DNA of 64,000 bases from Clostridia bacterium (GCA_017408585.1 JAFQUJ010000017.1:179805-243804), one strand, 5' to 3'; counted from the first letter of the stretch, positions 1-8,538 are shown. Program-made: numbers and translations. The notes: generated by a model from the sequence alone, not told the origin.

Positions 1-970
1 TGGCGGTAATCAGCCTCTCGCCGACACCGAAGGCATCGACACGCGCGCCTTGGAGCAAAATATCTCTTATAATGTACTCGTCCAAGGAGTTGGAAATTAC
101 GATTTTACAGCCACAGAGTCCTGCATTATCAAGCATTTTACGAACCTTTTTTGAAAGATAGGTAATATCGCCCGAGTCAATTCTTATTGCACAATTCTTT
201 TGTTGCTCGGGGGTTAAGATGGCCTTAAACGCCTTTATCGCATTTGGCACGCCACTCTTTATAACATCGTAGGTGTCAACCAAAAGCGTGGGGGCGACAG
301 GATAAAGCTTAAGGTACGCCTCGAACGCCTCGTATTCGCTGTCGAACATTTGCACCCATGAATGCGCCATCGTTCCACTAGCGGGCACGCCAAACATTTT
401 ATCGGCAATCGCACACGCACTAGAGGTACAGCCACCGATATACGCTGCACGAGCGCCATAGATTGCACCATCAGCGCCATGAGCCCTGCGAGAGCCGAAC
501 TCAGACACGGCTCTGCCCTGTGAGGCGCGAACTATTCTTGATGCCTTAGTTGCGACAAGGCATTGATGGTTCAGCGTCAAAAGCACAAAGGTTTCAATAA
601 ATTGAGCCTCGATTGCGGGAGCGCGAATGGTCATGATAGGCTCGTGTGGAAAGATTACAGAGCCCTCCTCGACGCTCCAAATATCGCCTGTAAAGCGAAA
701 GCCCCTTAGATATTTGAGAAACTCCTCGTCAAAGATGCCCTTTGAGCGAAGATATTCAATGTCGCTATCGTCGAATTTTATTGCCTTAATGTATTCGATA
801 ATCTGCTCAAGCCCTGCGAAAATTGCGTAGCCACCACCATCGGGAACGCGTCTAAAAAACACATCAAAATACGAGACTTGGTCTCCAATTCCGGAGTGAA
901 AATAGCCTCTTGCCATTGTAAGCTCATAAAAATCGCAAAGCAAGGTTAGCTCTCTTTTTCCTATATTCAT
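1..970 (-). CDS. pncB: Nicotinate phosphoribosyltransferase (3' end beyond the window)
   Basis: Salvages nicotinate to nicotinate mononucleotide in the Preiss-Handler route to NAD. I read the minus strand from an ATG at 970: about 323 codons stay open to the window edge. Family hallmarks seen are an N-terminal LLCDFYELTMARGYF segment, SEFGSRRAHGADG, the TMAHSW segment carrying the histidine that is phosphorylated in this family, LLVDTYDV, IDSGDI and FGVGERLIT near the edge. The gene is divergent from nadE, sharing a 141-bp intergenic region with back-to-back promoters, which fits co-regulated NAD supply. The C-terminal part is not visible. Confidence 0.93.
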   Translation of the reverse strand, partial: MNIGKRELTLLCDFYELTMARGYFHSGIGDQVSYFDVFFRRVPDGGGYAIFAGLEQIIEYIKAIKFDDSDIEYLRSKGIFDEEFLKYLRGFRFTGDIWSVEEGSVIFPHEPIMTIRAPAIEAQFIETFVLLTLNHQCLVATKASRIVRASQGRAVSEFGSRRAHGADGAIYGARAAYIGGCTSSACAIADKMFGVPASGTMAHSWVQMFDSEYEAFEAYLKLYPVAPTLLVDTYDVIKSGVPNAIKAFKAILTPEQQKNCAIRIDSGDITYLSKKVRKMLDNAGLCGCKIVISNSLDEYIIRDILLQGARVDAFGVGERLITA

Positions 971-1001
971 ATCAAAAAACCTCACAATTTAAAAAAATCT
1001 C

Positions 1002-1030
1002 TTGAAATAATGCGCAAAGAAATGTATAAT
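1002..1030 (+). promoter_or_regulatory. Promoter of nadE
   Basis: TTGAAA (1002-1007), 17-bp spacer, TATAAT (1025-1030). It is a near-consensus sigma-A promoter about 80 bp upstream of the nadE start. Confidence 0.7.
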
Positions 1031-1038
1031 CTAAATAT

Positions 1039-1067
1039 ATAATACCCCAAAATAGTATAAAAGTCAA
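1039..1067 (-). promoter_or_regulatory. Promoter of pncB
   Basis: On the minus strand TTGACT (1067-1062), 17-bp spacer, TATTAT (1044-1039). It lies back to back with the nadE promoter, so a single bound regulator could affect both. Confidence 0.65.
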
Positions 1068-1073
1068 GCATAA

Positions 1074-1089
1074 ATGGCGTATATACCAT
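1074..1089. promoter_or_regulatory. Imperfect palindrome in the nadE leader
   Basis: ATGG and CCAT arms flank an AT-rich centre between the nadE start site and its ribosome binding site. It could be an operator for an NAD-responsive regulator, but no regulator gene lies beside it and the arms are short. Confidence 0.25.
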
Positions 1090-1111
1090 CATTCACGGAA
1101 GGAGTGCCCCT

Positions 1112-3040
1112 ATGAAAAACGGATTTTTAAAGGTAAAATGCTATTCGCCCGAGCTACATGTGGCAGATGTAAAATTCAATACCGCAAGGATAATTCAAGC
1201 TATTTGGGATAGCGACAGCGAGGGGGTTAAGCTCCTTGTTCTGCCCGAGCTTTGCGTCAGTGGCGCCAGCTGTGCAGATTTGTTCCTTCAGCGCTCGCTT
1301 ATCAGCGCGTGCGAGAGCGCCATTTTAGATATTGCCGAGGCAAGCTATGAGCATGAGCTTTTAGTTGTTGTCGGCGCGCCACTTTTAAATCACGAAAAGC
1401 TTTATAACTGCGCAGTTGTTATATTTAACGGTCAAATTCTTGGCGTCGTGCCAAAATCAAAGCCGTTAAACTGTGGTGCAAGCTACGAGCTTCGTCATTT
1501 TAGCGCACCCTGTGGCGCAGATAGCAACATAAGAATAGGCGAAATGTACTACCCCTTCTCGCCCGAGCTGATATTTGAATGTGTCACAATGCCATCTCTT
1601 AAGCTCGGCGTTGAAATCGGCTCTGACCTATTCTGCTGTGACTCTGCTTCTACAAGACTTGTATCGCTTGGCGCAAGCATTATTGCGTGTCCTATGGCAA
1701 GCCCGATAGCTGTCGGTAGCGAGGAAAGAGCTCTCCTTGTCGCCAAGGCAAAGAGCCTAACGCATAAATGCGCATATCTTGTCGCAAGCGCAGGCGAGGG
1801 TGAGAGCACAACCGATACTCTGTTTGCCCCCCATAATATCATTTGCGAAAATGGCAAGGTTTTATCAGAGAGTGTGCCATTTTCAGACACAGAGTGCGTC
1901 GCATCAAGCGAGCTTGACCTTGAGCTAATTGCCTCGGAGCGTCAAAGGGATAACACCTTCACGCTTGACAGATACGAGCACGAAAACAGTAAATTTTTCA
2001 TTTTAAAGCAAGAAAAAACAGCCCTTACACGAGCCATTGATAAGCTCCCCTTCGTTATTGACGAGGGCGGAGATAAGGCGAGGGCAAGATACGAGAAAAT
2101 TCTCACAATTCAAGCACGAGCGCTTGCAAAAAGGCTCGTGTCCTCGCACTCAAAAAGCGCTGTTATGGGAATTTCGGGCGGTCTTGACTCGACGCTTGGC
2201 ATGCTTGTGGTTTTGCGTGCTTTCGACTATCTCGGCTGGGACAGGAGCGAATTTTATTGTATCTCAATGCCCTGCTTTGGCACTAGCGCAAGAACGAAAT
2301 CGAACGCCCAACGCCTTTGCGAGCTTTGCGGTGTAACCTTTAAGGAAATTGATATTTCAAATGCGGTAAGAGTCCACTTTGCCGATATCGGTCATGACGA
2401 GAACGATCACAGCGTCGCCTTTGAAAATGCACAGGCAAGGGAGCGCACTCAAATCCTTATGGACTTCTCTAACAAGGTTGGCGCGCTTGTTGTTGGAACG
2501 GGTGACCTAAGCGAAATTGCGCTGGGCTGGTCAACCTATAATGCCGACCATATGTCAATGTATAATCCAAATTGCGATATTTCAAAAACGCTTGTGCGTG
2601 CGCTTGTAGGCTATGAGGCTGCTCGCTTGGGCAAGGAGCTATCCGAGGTGCTAAGCGATATTTTAGGCACACCCGTGTCGCCCGAGCTCCTCCCACCCGA
2701 CAAGAGTGGAAAAATCGCACAAAAAACAGAGGACCTTGTCGGCCCATACGAGCTACACGATTTCTTCCTCTATTATTTTATAAGATATGCGTTTGCTCCG
2801 TCAAAGATTTATCGTCTTGCAAAATACGCCTTTGACGGTGAATATGATGATGACACAATCTATAAATGGCTTCAAATGTTTATCAAGCGCTTCTTCACAC
2901 AGCAATTCAAGCGCTCCTGCTCACCCGATGGCGTTAAGGTTGGCTCTGTTGCTCTTTCTCCAAGAGGAGATTTGAAGATGCCAAGCGATGCTACCTATTG
3001 GGCATGGCTTGACGAGCTTGAAGCAAACAAGGATTTTTAA
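1112..3040 (+). CDS. nadE: NAD(+) synthase with N-terminal nitrilase-like domain
   Basis: Amidates deamido-NAD to NAD, the last biosynthetic step. At 642 aa it has the two-domain layout of glutamine-dependent synthases: a carbon-nitrogen hydrolase domain (about 1-270) and an ATP-pyrophosphatase synthase domain with the PP-loop motif SGGLDS at 355-360. In the first domain the catalytic Glu (E46 in LPELCVSG) and Lys (K115 in GVVPKSK) are present, but the segment that normally reads EICED reads EIGSD (167-172), so Gly170 occupies the nucleophilic Cys position. C175 and C176 lie just downstream. Ammonia-dependent activity is therefore plausible (inference). A strong GGAAGGAG site precedes the ATG. 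Confidence 0.93.
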   Translation: MKNGFLKVKCYSPELHVADVKFNTARIIQAIWDSDSEGVKLLVLPELCVSGASCADLFLQRSLISACESAILDIAEASYEHELLVVVGAPLLNHEKLYNCAVVIFNGQILGVVPKSKPLNCGASYELRHFSAPCGADSNIRIGEMYYPFSPELIFECVTMPSLKLGVEIGSDLFCCDSASTRLVSLGASIIACPMASPIAVGSEERALLVAKAKSLTHKCAYLVASAGEGESTTDTLFAPHNIICENGKVLSESVPFSDTECVASSELDLELIASERQRDNTFTLDRYEHENSKFFILKQEKTALTRAIDKLPFVIDEGGDKARARYEKILTIQARALAKRLVSSHSKSAVMGISGGLDSTLGMLVVLRAFDYLGWDRSEFYCISMPCFGTSARTKSNAQRLCELCGVTFKEIDISNAVRVHFADIGHDENDHSVAFENAQARERTQILMDFSNKVGALVVGTGDLSEIALGWSTYNADHMSMYNPNCDISKTLVRALVGYEAARLGKELSEVLSDILGTPVSPELLPPDKSGKIAQKTEDLVGPYELHDFFLYYFIRYAFAPSKIYRLAKYAFDGEYDDDTIYKWLQMFIKRFFTQQFKRSCSPDGVKVGSVALSPRGDLKMPSDATYWAWLDELEANKDF

Positions 3041-3071
3041 AAATCGCACACAGGGTATCGCTTTTACCAGG

Positions 3072-3131
3072 TTGCAACTTGAATTTAAAACTATTACAAA
3101 CAAAAATATATGCCCGTGGGAGCGTTCCCAC
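3072..3131 (+). promoter_or_regulatory. Weak promoter and RBS-proximal hairpin upstream of the Lrp-type gene
   Basis: TTGCAA (3072-3077), 17-bp spacer, TACAAA (3095-3100). A perfect GTGGGA-GCGT-TCCCAC hairpin (3116-3131) directly abuts the AAGGAG site at 3132. The hairpin could limit ribosome access or act as an operator; neither is shown. Confidence 0.4.
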
Positions 3132-3146
3132 AAGGAGAATTTAAAA

Positions 3147-3626
3147 ATGGATAAGCTTTTAACTTTACTTGAAAACGACGCTACTCTAACAGCTGAGGAG
3201 CTTGCTCTTATGCTCAAAAAGGAGGTTGGCGAAATTAAGGATATCATTCAAAAATACGAGCGTGATGGCGTGATTTTAGGCTATCAAACGGTTGTTGACT
3301 GGGACAAAACAGACAGAGAGTATGTCAGCGCTCTTATCGAGGTTAAGGTAACACCTCAAAGAGATAGAGGCTTTGATAAAATCGCTGAAAAAATCACTCT
3401 TCACCCAGAGGTTAAGTCACTTTATCTTATGTCGGGTGGCTTTGATTTCACCGTTCTTATCGAGGGTAAGACAATGAAGGAGGTTGCTTATTTTGTTGCG
3501 CAAAAGCTCGCTCCTATCGAGTTTGTAACCTCTACTGCTACTCACTTCGTTTTGAGAAAATACAAGGACAAGGGCGTAATTTACTCTGCTCCTGTTATTG
3601 ACGAGAGAGGAAATATGCCCCTATGA
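3147..3626 (+). CDS. Lrp/AsnC-family transcriptional regulator
   Basis: Amino-acid-responsive DNA-binding protein of 159 aa. It has an N-terminal helix-turn-helix (about 1-50) and a C-terminal RAM effector domain (about 60-140) with the ALIEVKVTPQRDRGFDKIAEKI pattern split across strands and helix. The start at 3147 is chosen for the AAGGAG at 3132-3137; an upstream in-frame extension would overlap nadE and lacks a site. Its TGA overlaps the next gene's ATG, so the pair is translationally coupled. Regulation of that aminotransferase operon, or of itself, is likely; the effector is unknown. Confidence 0.88.
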   Translation: MDKLLTLLENDATLTAEELALMLKKEVGEIKDIIQKYERDGVILGYQTVVDWDKTDREYVSALIEVKVTPQRDRGFDKIAEKITLHPEVKSLYLMSGGFDFTVLIEGKTMKEVAYFVAQKLAPIEFVTSTATHFVLRKYKDKGVIYSAPVIDERGNMPL

Positions 3627-4792
3627 TAGACTATTCAAGAATGCTCTCACAAACGGTTCAAGAGCTAAAGCCGTCGGGTATTCGTAAGTTCTTCGATATG
3701 CTTGCGGATATGGGCGACGATGTTGTTGCTCTCACCGTTGGTCAGCCCGATTTTGTCACTCCGTGGCACATTCGAGAGGCAGCAATTGACTCTCTTGAAA
3801 AGGGCAAGACCTATTATACCTCAAACGCAGGTATGCCTGAGCTTCGCACGGAGATTTCAAGGTATATGAAGCGTAAATTTAACCTCGATTATCAAAGTGA
3901 CGAGGTTGTTGTAACAGTTGGTGGTAGCGAGGCTATCGATATGGCAATTCGCGCGCTTGTAAACCCGGGCGACGAGGTTATCATTCCTATGCCGTCATTC
4001 GTTTGCTATGAGCCTATTGCTAAAATGTGTGGCGCTAAGGTTGTCACAATTGAAACTAAGATTGAAAACAATTTCAAGCTCACGCCAAAGGAGCTAAGGG
4101 ACGCTATAAGCGAGAAAACAAAGCTACTTATTTTGCCATTTCCCAACAATCCAACCGGCGCTATTTTGGATAAGGACGACCTTGAGGGGCTTGCCGAGGT
4201 GCTCAGAGGCACAGATATTGCGGTGCTATCCGACGAGATTTATGCTGAGCTTACATATGGCAAGACTCATGTATCAATCGCTAGCATTGATGGTATGTAC
4301 GAGCGTACAATTATCGCAAGCGGATTTTCAAAGGCGTACGCTATGACAGGCTGGCGTCTTGGCTACATTTGCGCGCCGGAGCCAATTGCTAAGCAGATTT
4401 TGAAGCTCCATCAATTCGCTATCATGTGTGCTCCTACCGCATCACAGTTTGCGGCAATTGAGGCCATGAAAAACGGCGACGAGGATATTGAATATATGCG
4501 CGACGAGTACAATCGCAGAAGAACCTTCATTCTCGAGGGGCTTCGCAAAATAGGGCTTGAATGCTTCGAGCCGGAGGGCGCATTCTACATTTATCCCAAT
4601 GTTGGAAATTTCGGCCTTTCAAGCGAGGAATTTTGCGAGAGATTGCTCTTTGAGCACAAGTGCGCTATCGTCCCCGGCACAGCCTTTGGCGAGGGTGGCG
4701 AGGGCTTCGCAAGAATTTCCTATGCATACTCAGTTAAGCACATCGCCGAGGCACTCAAGCGCATTGAGGCGTTTGTAAAAACACTAAAATAA
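3623..4792 (+). CDS. Class I/II PLP-dependent aminotransferase (aspartate aminotransferase-like)
   Basis: A 389-aa fold-type I aminotransferase. Visible are the PNNPTG motif (174-179), the PLP-binding Asp in SDEIYAE (D204), the Schiff-base Lys in SGFSKAYAMTGWR (K237) and substrate-carboxylate Arg candidates near the C-terminus. It overlaps the upstream Lrp-type gene by 4 bp (ATGA). The most likely role is transfer of amino groups between an amino acid and 2-oxoglutarate. Related clostridial proteins are annotated as aspartate or aromatic aminotransferases, so substrate is not settled. Confidence 0.88.
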   Translation: MIDYSRMLSQTVQELKPSGIRKFFDMLADMGDDVVALTVGQPDFVTPWHIREAAIDSLEKGKTYYTSNAGMPELRTEISRYMKRKFNLDYQSDEVVVTVGGSEAIDMAIRALVNPGDEVIIPMPSFVCYEPIAKMCGAKVVTIETKIENNFKLTPKELRDAISEKTKLLILPFPNNPTGAILDKDDLEGLAEVLRGTDIAVLSDEIYAELTYGKTHVSIASIDGMYERTIIASGFSKAYAMTGWRLGYICAPEPIAKQILKLHQFAIMCAPTASQFAAIEAMKNGDEDIEYMRDEYNRRRTFILEGLRKIGLECFEPEGAFYIYPNVGNFGLSSEEFCERLLFEHKCAIVPGTAFGEGGEGFARISYAYSVKHIAEALKRIEAFVKTLK

Positions 4793-4798
4793 AAACAA

Positions 4799-4826
4799 AA
4801 ATGCGACCCTGTGGTCGCATTTTTTC
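4799..4826 (+). terminator. Intrinsic terminator
   Basis: Hairpin GCGACC-CTGT-GGTCGC (with flanking AT pairs) followed by a T run, 7 bp after the aminotransferase stop. Confidence 0.9.
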
Positions 4827-4914
4827 ATAAGAATATTAACTGCGTACAGGCGATGCTTCGCGCATCAAGCCCTCATCTTTCGTGATTAACCTCAAAAATA
4901 TTGTTTGTAGAGTA

Positions 4915-5691
4915 TTAAAGATAATTCACCGCCAAAATCACAATGCTTGTAGCTATCATTACAATGCCAACCACGCGATTTAAGGTTTTTGCGTTTGATT
5001 TATTAGCAATTTTCGCTGCAATTCTTGCCCAAATCAGTGTAAACACAACGCACAGCACAAGGCAAAGAATGTCGGGAAGTCCCCCGATAATAAAATGGCT
5101 GATGCCACCGGTCAGAGCCGTAAACGCCATAATAAACACGCTTGTACCAACCGCCAAATGCATAGGATAGCCAAGAAAGGTCGTCAGAACAAGCAGCAGC
5201 ATCATTCCACCGCCTGCGCCTACAAAGCCACAGATAAAGCCAACGAATACGCCACCGATGATCGCCTTGACCAGTCTGCTTTTTTGAGAACCGGCTTCTA
5301 ATTGCTCTCTTGTTTTGTTGACAGGCTTTAAAAGAAAGCGTAATCCTATTATAATCAACGCTATCTGCATCGTACCACTCATAGCTTGCTCGGGCAGAAG
5401 GCTTGCCACAAAGCTTCCAACCGTCGTTACGACAAGAACACTCGCAAGCAATGGCAAGCTGTTTTTAACATCCAAATTTCCGCTTTTTTTATAGGTATAT
5501 GCGCTGACGAGGCTTGCCAAAACATCGCTGATAAGTCCTATTCCAACCGCATCGTAGGCAGGGACTCCCAAAAAGGTAATTAACATAGGGCCTATAATGG
5601 CAGCGGCACTCATACCGGCAAAGCCCGTTCCAATGCCTGCACCGGCTCCCGCAAGAAAGCACACAAGTATTTTTATTAAAATATCGCTCAT
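4915..5691 (-). CDS. TSUP (TauE/SafE) family membrane permease
   Basis: A 258-aa integral membrane protein with about eight hydrophobic segments and the duplicated glycine-rich motifs of the family: GAGAGIGTGFAGMSAA near residue 15 and GFVGAGGGMMLL near residue 160. Members move sulfur-containing or organic anions (sulfite, sulfoacetate, taurine-related compounds); the substrate here is unknown. A GAGG site precedes the ATG. The upstream region carries two 22-bp tandem repeats that look like an operator, so expression may be specifically regulated. Confidence 0.85.
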   Translation of the reverse strand: MSDILIKILVCFLAGAGAGIGTGFAGMSAAAIIGPMLITFLGVPAYDAVGIGLISDVLASLVSAYTYKKSGNLDVKNSLPLLASVLVVTTVGSFVASLLPEQAMSGTMQIALIIIGLRFLLKPVNKTREQLEAGSQKSRLVKAIIGGVFVGFICGFVGAGGGMMLLLVLTTFLGYPMHLAVGTSVFIMAFTALTGGISHFIIGGLPDILCLVLCVVFTLIWARIAAKIANKSNAKTLNRVVGIVMIATSIVILAVNYL

Positions 5692-5732
5692 AATATATCC
5701 TCATTGATTTATGGATTTTTGATGATTTCATT

Positions 5733-5776
5733 ATATCATATTCGTGTGAACAATATATCATATTTATGTGAACAAT
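5733..5776. repeat. Two tandem 22-bp repeats upstream of the TSUP gene
   Basis: Copies at 5733-5754 and 5755-5776 differ at two positions; each contains ATATCATATT and TGTGAACAAT. The period is close to two helical turns. A TATAAT-like -10 for the minus strand (5730-5735) adjoins the first copy, so this may be an activator or repressor site. Confidence 0.6.
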
Positions 5777-5834
5777 TCAATCGTTTTGCTGTGTTTTTAT
5801 TTATTGTGACACAAAATTTCAGGAGCAAAAGCAG

Positions 5835-5875
5835 AAAAAATGCAACACAGACTCTCATCTATGTTGCATTTTTTA
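5835..5875. terminator. Bidirectional intrinsic terminator
   Basis: Stem AATGCAACA / TGTTGCATT with a 14-nt loop, flanked by A-run and T-run. It lies just past the stop of the minus-strand LRR gene. Confidence 0.8.
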
Positions 5876-5883
5876 TTTTTAGA

Positions 5884-7653
5884 TTAAGCTATTTCCTCTT
5901 CCTTTGAGGTAGGTAGTGCTGCTACATAGTCAAGAGTTACGCTCTTGAATGAGCCACCTGTAACGAGTGAAGAATCAACTGCCTCTCCGCTATCTGCTTG
6001 AATGAAGGTTACATTGTCGCCATCAATTACATATGCACAAATAATTAGCTTAAGCTCGCTATTTGCAGTTGCGCCAAAGTTGATTGAGCAATCGAATTTG
6101 CTATACTCATTATCAATTTCAACCTGAAGAGCCTTAGTGGTATTTACCTTATTGCTTTCGTCAAAGAAGCTCTTACCATCAAACCTTTCTGCGTTTGCAA
6201 TTACGATACCATATTTTAGGTTTGTTCCATTTACACTCTCATAAGTGCCGAGAACTTCATGGTTGATTGTATAACCACCATTGATTGCCATCTTATCCGG
6301 GCTAAGTGAATATCCACTTGCAGTAAAGAGTGGATCTACCTTTTCAGATGCGTTGCATACCTCGCACTCGCTCCAGTTTGCGCAAGATGTTACCTTTGCA
6401 CCATCATTTGTAAAGCCTTGTGCAAAAACAACCTTTGTTACAGGATTGTGTGATGAAAATTCGGTTACAAGCTTAACAAGACATACAGTACAGGTGTAGC
6501 CTGTGCAGTCCTTTTTATCCTCGGGATTTTGAGTGTGAACGCCCTCGTTATACGCCTCACAATAGCTGTAATCGTAAACGAAATATTTTCCGCTCTTGTC
6601 TTGGAGCTTTTGATAATTTGCGTATGAGATAAGGTTTGCGTTGCTTTCACCAATAACATCAACTAACGGAGAGTTATTAGTCATATCAGAGGCGTCAATA
6701 AGAGCGATAGCCTCTGCCTCTGTACCTACAAAGAACACCTTTTCAAGCGCTGTATTATTAAATGCTCTTGCATAAATTTTTGTTGTTGTGTTATTGATAT
6801 AGATTGTCGTTAACGACTTACAGTCATTGAACTGTGAGCCTGCGATTGATGTAACACCTGTTGGGAAAACAAAGCTTGTGATTGCTGTGCCTTGGATATT
6901 CCAGTCATTAAGACTTGTAACTGTGCTTGGAAGCTTAAGTCCAACAATCGGAACGCCATTGAATGCGCCATTTCCGCTGATAGCACAAAGCTTTGTGCCT
7001 GTAAGGTCAAGAGTCTCACCCTTGAACAAGAGTGACGATTGACCAAATGTTTGACTACCACCGATTTGTCTTAGCTCTGTCAAATCCTCGAGGTTAATAT
7101 ACTTTAGACTTGTACAGCCACAAAAAGCCTGCTGTTGAAGAGCAACTGTATCAAGACGGCAGAATGCATATTCAAGCACCGTGTTGCTCCATGCGATAGT
7201 CTTTAAGCAGTTAACGGGCTGTCCAATATCTCTGTTGTTGTTAATCAAAACATCATCGTCCATTAGGTTAAGAACTACGATATTGCCCTTAGCAATGTTT
7301 CCACTGTCAAGCTCAATCCACATATCGGAAACCTCGTATGCGGTCACGCTACCTACTGTTGAGTTACCAACACCGAATGCATAAGTACACTTATAAATCA
7401 CTCTTGCGTCATCGGCACGAATTGACTCGAGAATTGAGCCATTCTTATACCAGATAAGTGCATTGCCCTCTGCATCGAATAGGTTTACTGTTGTTATTGC
7501 GTTACCCTCTGCGTCGATATATGAGCCACTAAGAGTAACTGTTGCACTTAGGTCAACCTTGCCGGCGTGAACAGACTCAGCTGACACCACAAAAGCAAGT
7601 GTAAGAGCCAAAGCGATTACCATAACAACGGTTAAAAATAATCTTTTTTTCAT
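5884..7653 (-). CDS. Secreted BspA-like leucine-rich repeat protein
   Basis: A 589-aa protein with a classic signal peptide (positively charged MKKR, then a hydrophobic stretch to about residue 24, AESVHA cleavage region) and no lipobox. Residues about 150-330 hold LRR_5/BspA-type repeats (patterns such as FCGCTSLKYINL and FNDCKSLTTIYI). The C-terminal part (about 350-589) is Cys-containing and unrecognised. No sortase motif is visible. Such proteins act at the cell surface in adhesion or binding. It is transcribed from a good promoter at 7701-7729, with a G10 tract just upstream of it. Confidence 0.82.
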   Translation of the reverse strand: MKKRLFLTVVMVIALALTLAFVVSAESVHAGKVDLSATVTLSGSYIDAEGNAITTVNLFDAEGNALIWYKNGSILESIRADDARVIYKCTYAFGVGNSTVGSVTAYEVSDMWIELDSGNIAKGNIVVLNLMDDDVLINNNRDIGQPVNCLKTIAWSNTVLEYAFCRLDTVALQQQAFCGCTSLKYINLEDLTELRQIGGSQTFGQSSLLFKGETLDLTGTKLCAISGNGAFNGVPIVGLKLPSTVTSLNDWNIQGTAITSFVFPTGVTSIAGSQFNDCKSLTTIYINNTTTKIYARAFNNTALEKVFFVGTEAEAIALIDASDMTNNSPLVDVIGESNANLISYANYQKLQDKSGKYFVYDYSYCEAYNEGVHTQNPEDKKDCTGYTCTVCLVKLVTEFSSHNPVTKVVFAQGFTNDGAKVTSCANWSECEVCNASEKVDPLFTASGYSLSPDKMAINGGYTINHEVLGTYESVNGTNLKYGIVIANAERFDGKSFFDESNKVNTTKALQVEIDNEYSKFDCSINFGATANSELKLIICAYVIDGDNVTFIQADSGEAVDSSLVTGGSFKSVTLDYVAALPTSKEEEIA

Positions 7654-7700
7654 GTTTTTTATCTCCTTTTTAAAATTTTTAGGGGTATTTATCTATCTTA

Positions 7701-7729
7701 ATAATACCATTATATAGCATTTTTGTCAA
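7701..7729 (-). promoter_or_regulatory. Promoter of the LRR surface-protein gene
   Basis: TTGACA (7729-7724), 17-bp spacer, TATTAT (7706-7701) on the minus strand. Confidence 0.75.
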
Positions 7730-7735
7730 GGCGTT

Positions 7736-7774
7736 TTGCACAAAAAACGATCCCCCCCCCCGATTTTTGTGCAA
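7736..7774. repeat. 11-bp inverted repeat around a G10/C10 tract
   Basis: Arms TTGCACAAAAA (7736-7746) and TTTTTGTGCAA (7764-7774) flank a run of ten C (7752-7761; G on the transcribed-strand sense). On the minus strand it sits about 22 bp upstream of the -35 of the LRR gene, where tract-length change could alter promoter output. Confidence 0.6.
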
Positions 7775-7833
7775 TTCGCCAAAAGCGCGAGAGCTTTTGG
7801 TCTGTTTATCATTTTGGCAAAGGCTTCTTACAC

Positions 7834-7863
7834 AAAAAAAGCCCTCGATGTTCGAGGGCTTTC
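7834..7863 (-). terminator. Intrinsic terminator of the YbaK-family gene
   Basis: Hairpin GCCCTCGA-TGT-TCGAGGGC with a U7 tract on the minus strand, immediately after the stop at 7870. Confidence 0.88.
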
Positions 7864-7869
7864 TTTATT

Positions 7870-8412
7870 CTATTCTCTTGGAATGTCAAGAACGATTGGC
7901 ACATGGCCCGTGGCGTTAAGAAATGTTTCAAAAACGCTTTTGGTCGGGATTTTAAGGCTTGATGTGTTTGCGCAAGGGTGACAGCCGACAAAGTCGGGGC
8001 CCATTACCTCTCTATCGACGAGGAGCTGAATGTTATGCTCCTTATCGTTCATAAGCCCCATTATACTAACCGAACCGGGTAGCACATCAAGAAACCTTTC
8101 AAGATATTCCGGCTCAGCAAAGCTAAGGCGTGCTGAATTTATCATATGCGACACATCCTTAGTCTTGAACTGCTTATTTGCCGGCATCATTAAAAGATAA
8201 AATTGCGTGTGCTGACGGTTGCAAAGCACCAAATTCTTACACATTACCGTTTCAAGCGCCACATCTATTGCCTCGCAATCGTCCATTGTCATTGCAACCG
8301 CATGGTCAACTCTGTAATACTCTATTCCTAGGCTATCAAGAAAATCGTAAACACGAATTTCCCTTTCCTGCCTTCCGTTTGTGTCTTGCGGTCTGCCTTT
8401 ATATACTAACAT
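7870..8412 (-). CDS. YbaK/ProX-family aminoacyl-tRNA deacylase
   Basis: A 180-aa single-domain protein of the YbaK/PrdX superfamily, which hydrolyses mischarged Ala- or Cys-tRNA(Pro). Family features seen include a conserved Lys in the MCKNLVLCN segment, the LLMMPANK strand, and the GSVSIMGLMND and GCHPCANTSSL regions that line the pocket. Length matches free-standing PrdX-type deacylases. It is monocistronic, with a palindromic A/T-rich element in its leader and a terminator right after the stop. Exact specificity cannot be told from sequence. Confidence 0.85.
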   Translation of the reverse strand: MLVYKGRPQDTNGRQEREIRVYDFLDSLGIEYYRVDHAVAMTMDDCEAIDVALETVMCKNLVLCNRQHTQFYLLMMPANKQFKTKDVSHMINSARLSFAEPEYLERFLDVLPGSVSIMGLMNDKEHNIQLLVDREVMGPDFVGCHPCANTSSLKIPTKSVFETFLNATGHVPIVLDIPRE

Positions 8413-8444
8413 TTTTCTGCCTTTCTTTTGTGATTTGTGCTTTT

Positions 8445-8482
8445 TGTACTTTTTTCTTTAAGAAAAGAAAAAAGCTACCAAA
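8445..8482. repeat. A/T-rich palindromic element, copy 1
   Basis: Self-complementary TTTTTTCTTT / AAAGAAAAAA arms followed by CTACCAAAAAA. It lies in the leader of the YbaK-family gene. Related palindromes occur near 8751-8785, 13389-13487, 15098-15127 and 20205-20240. Confidence 0.6.
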
Positions 8483-8538
8483 AAAGAAACTAACTATGAG
8501 ACAAAGACCTTGGGGTAAGCAATCAAGCTTGGCTATGT

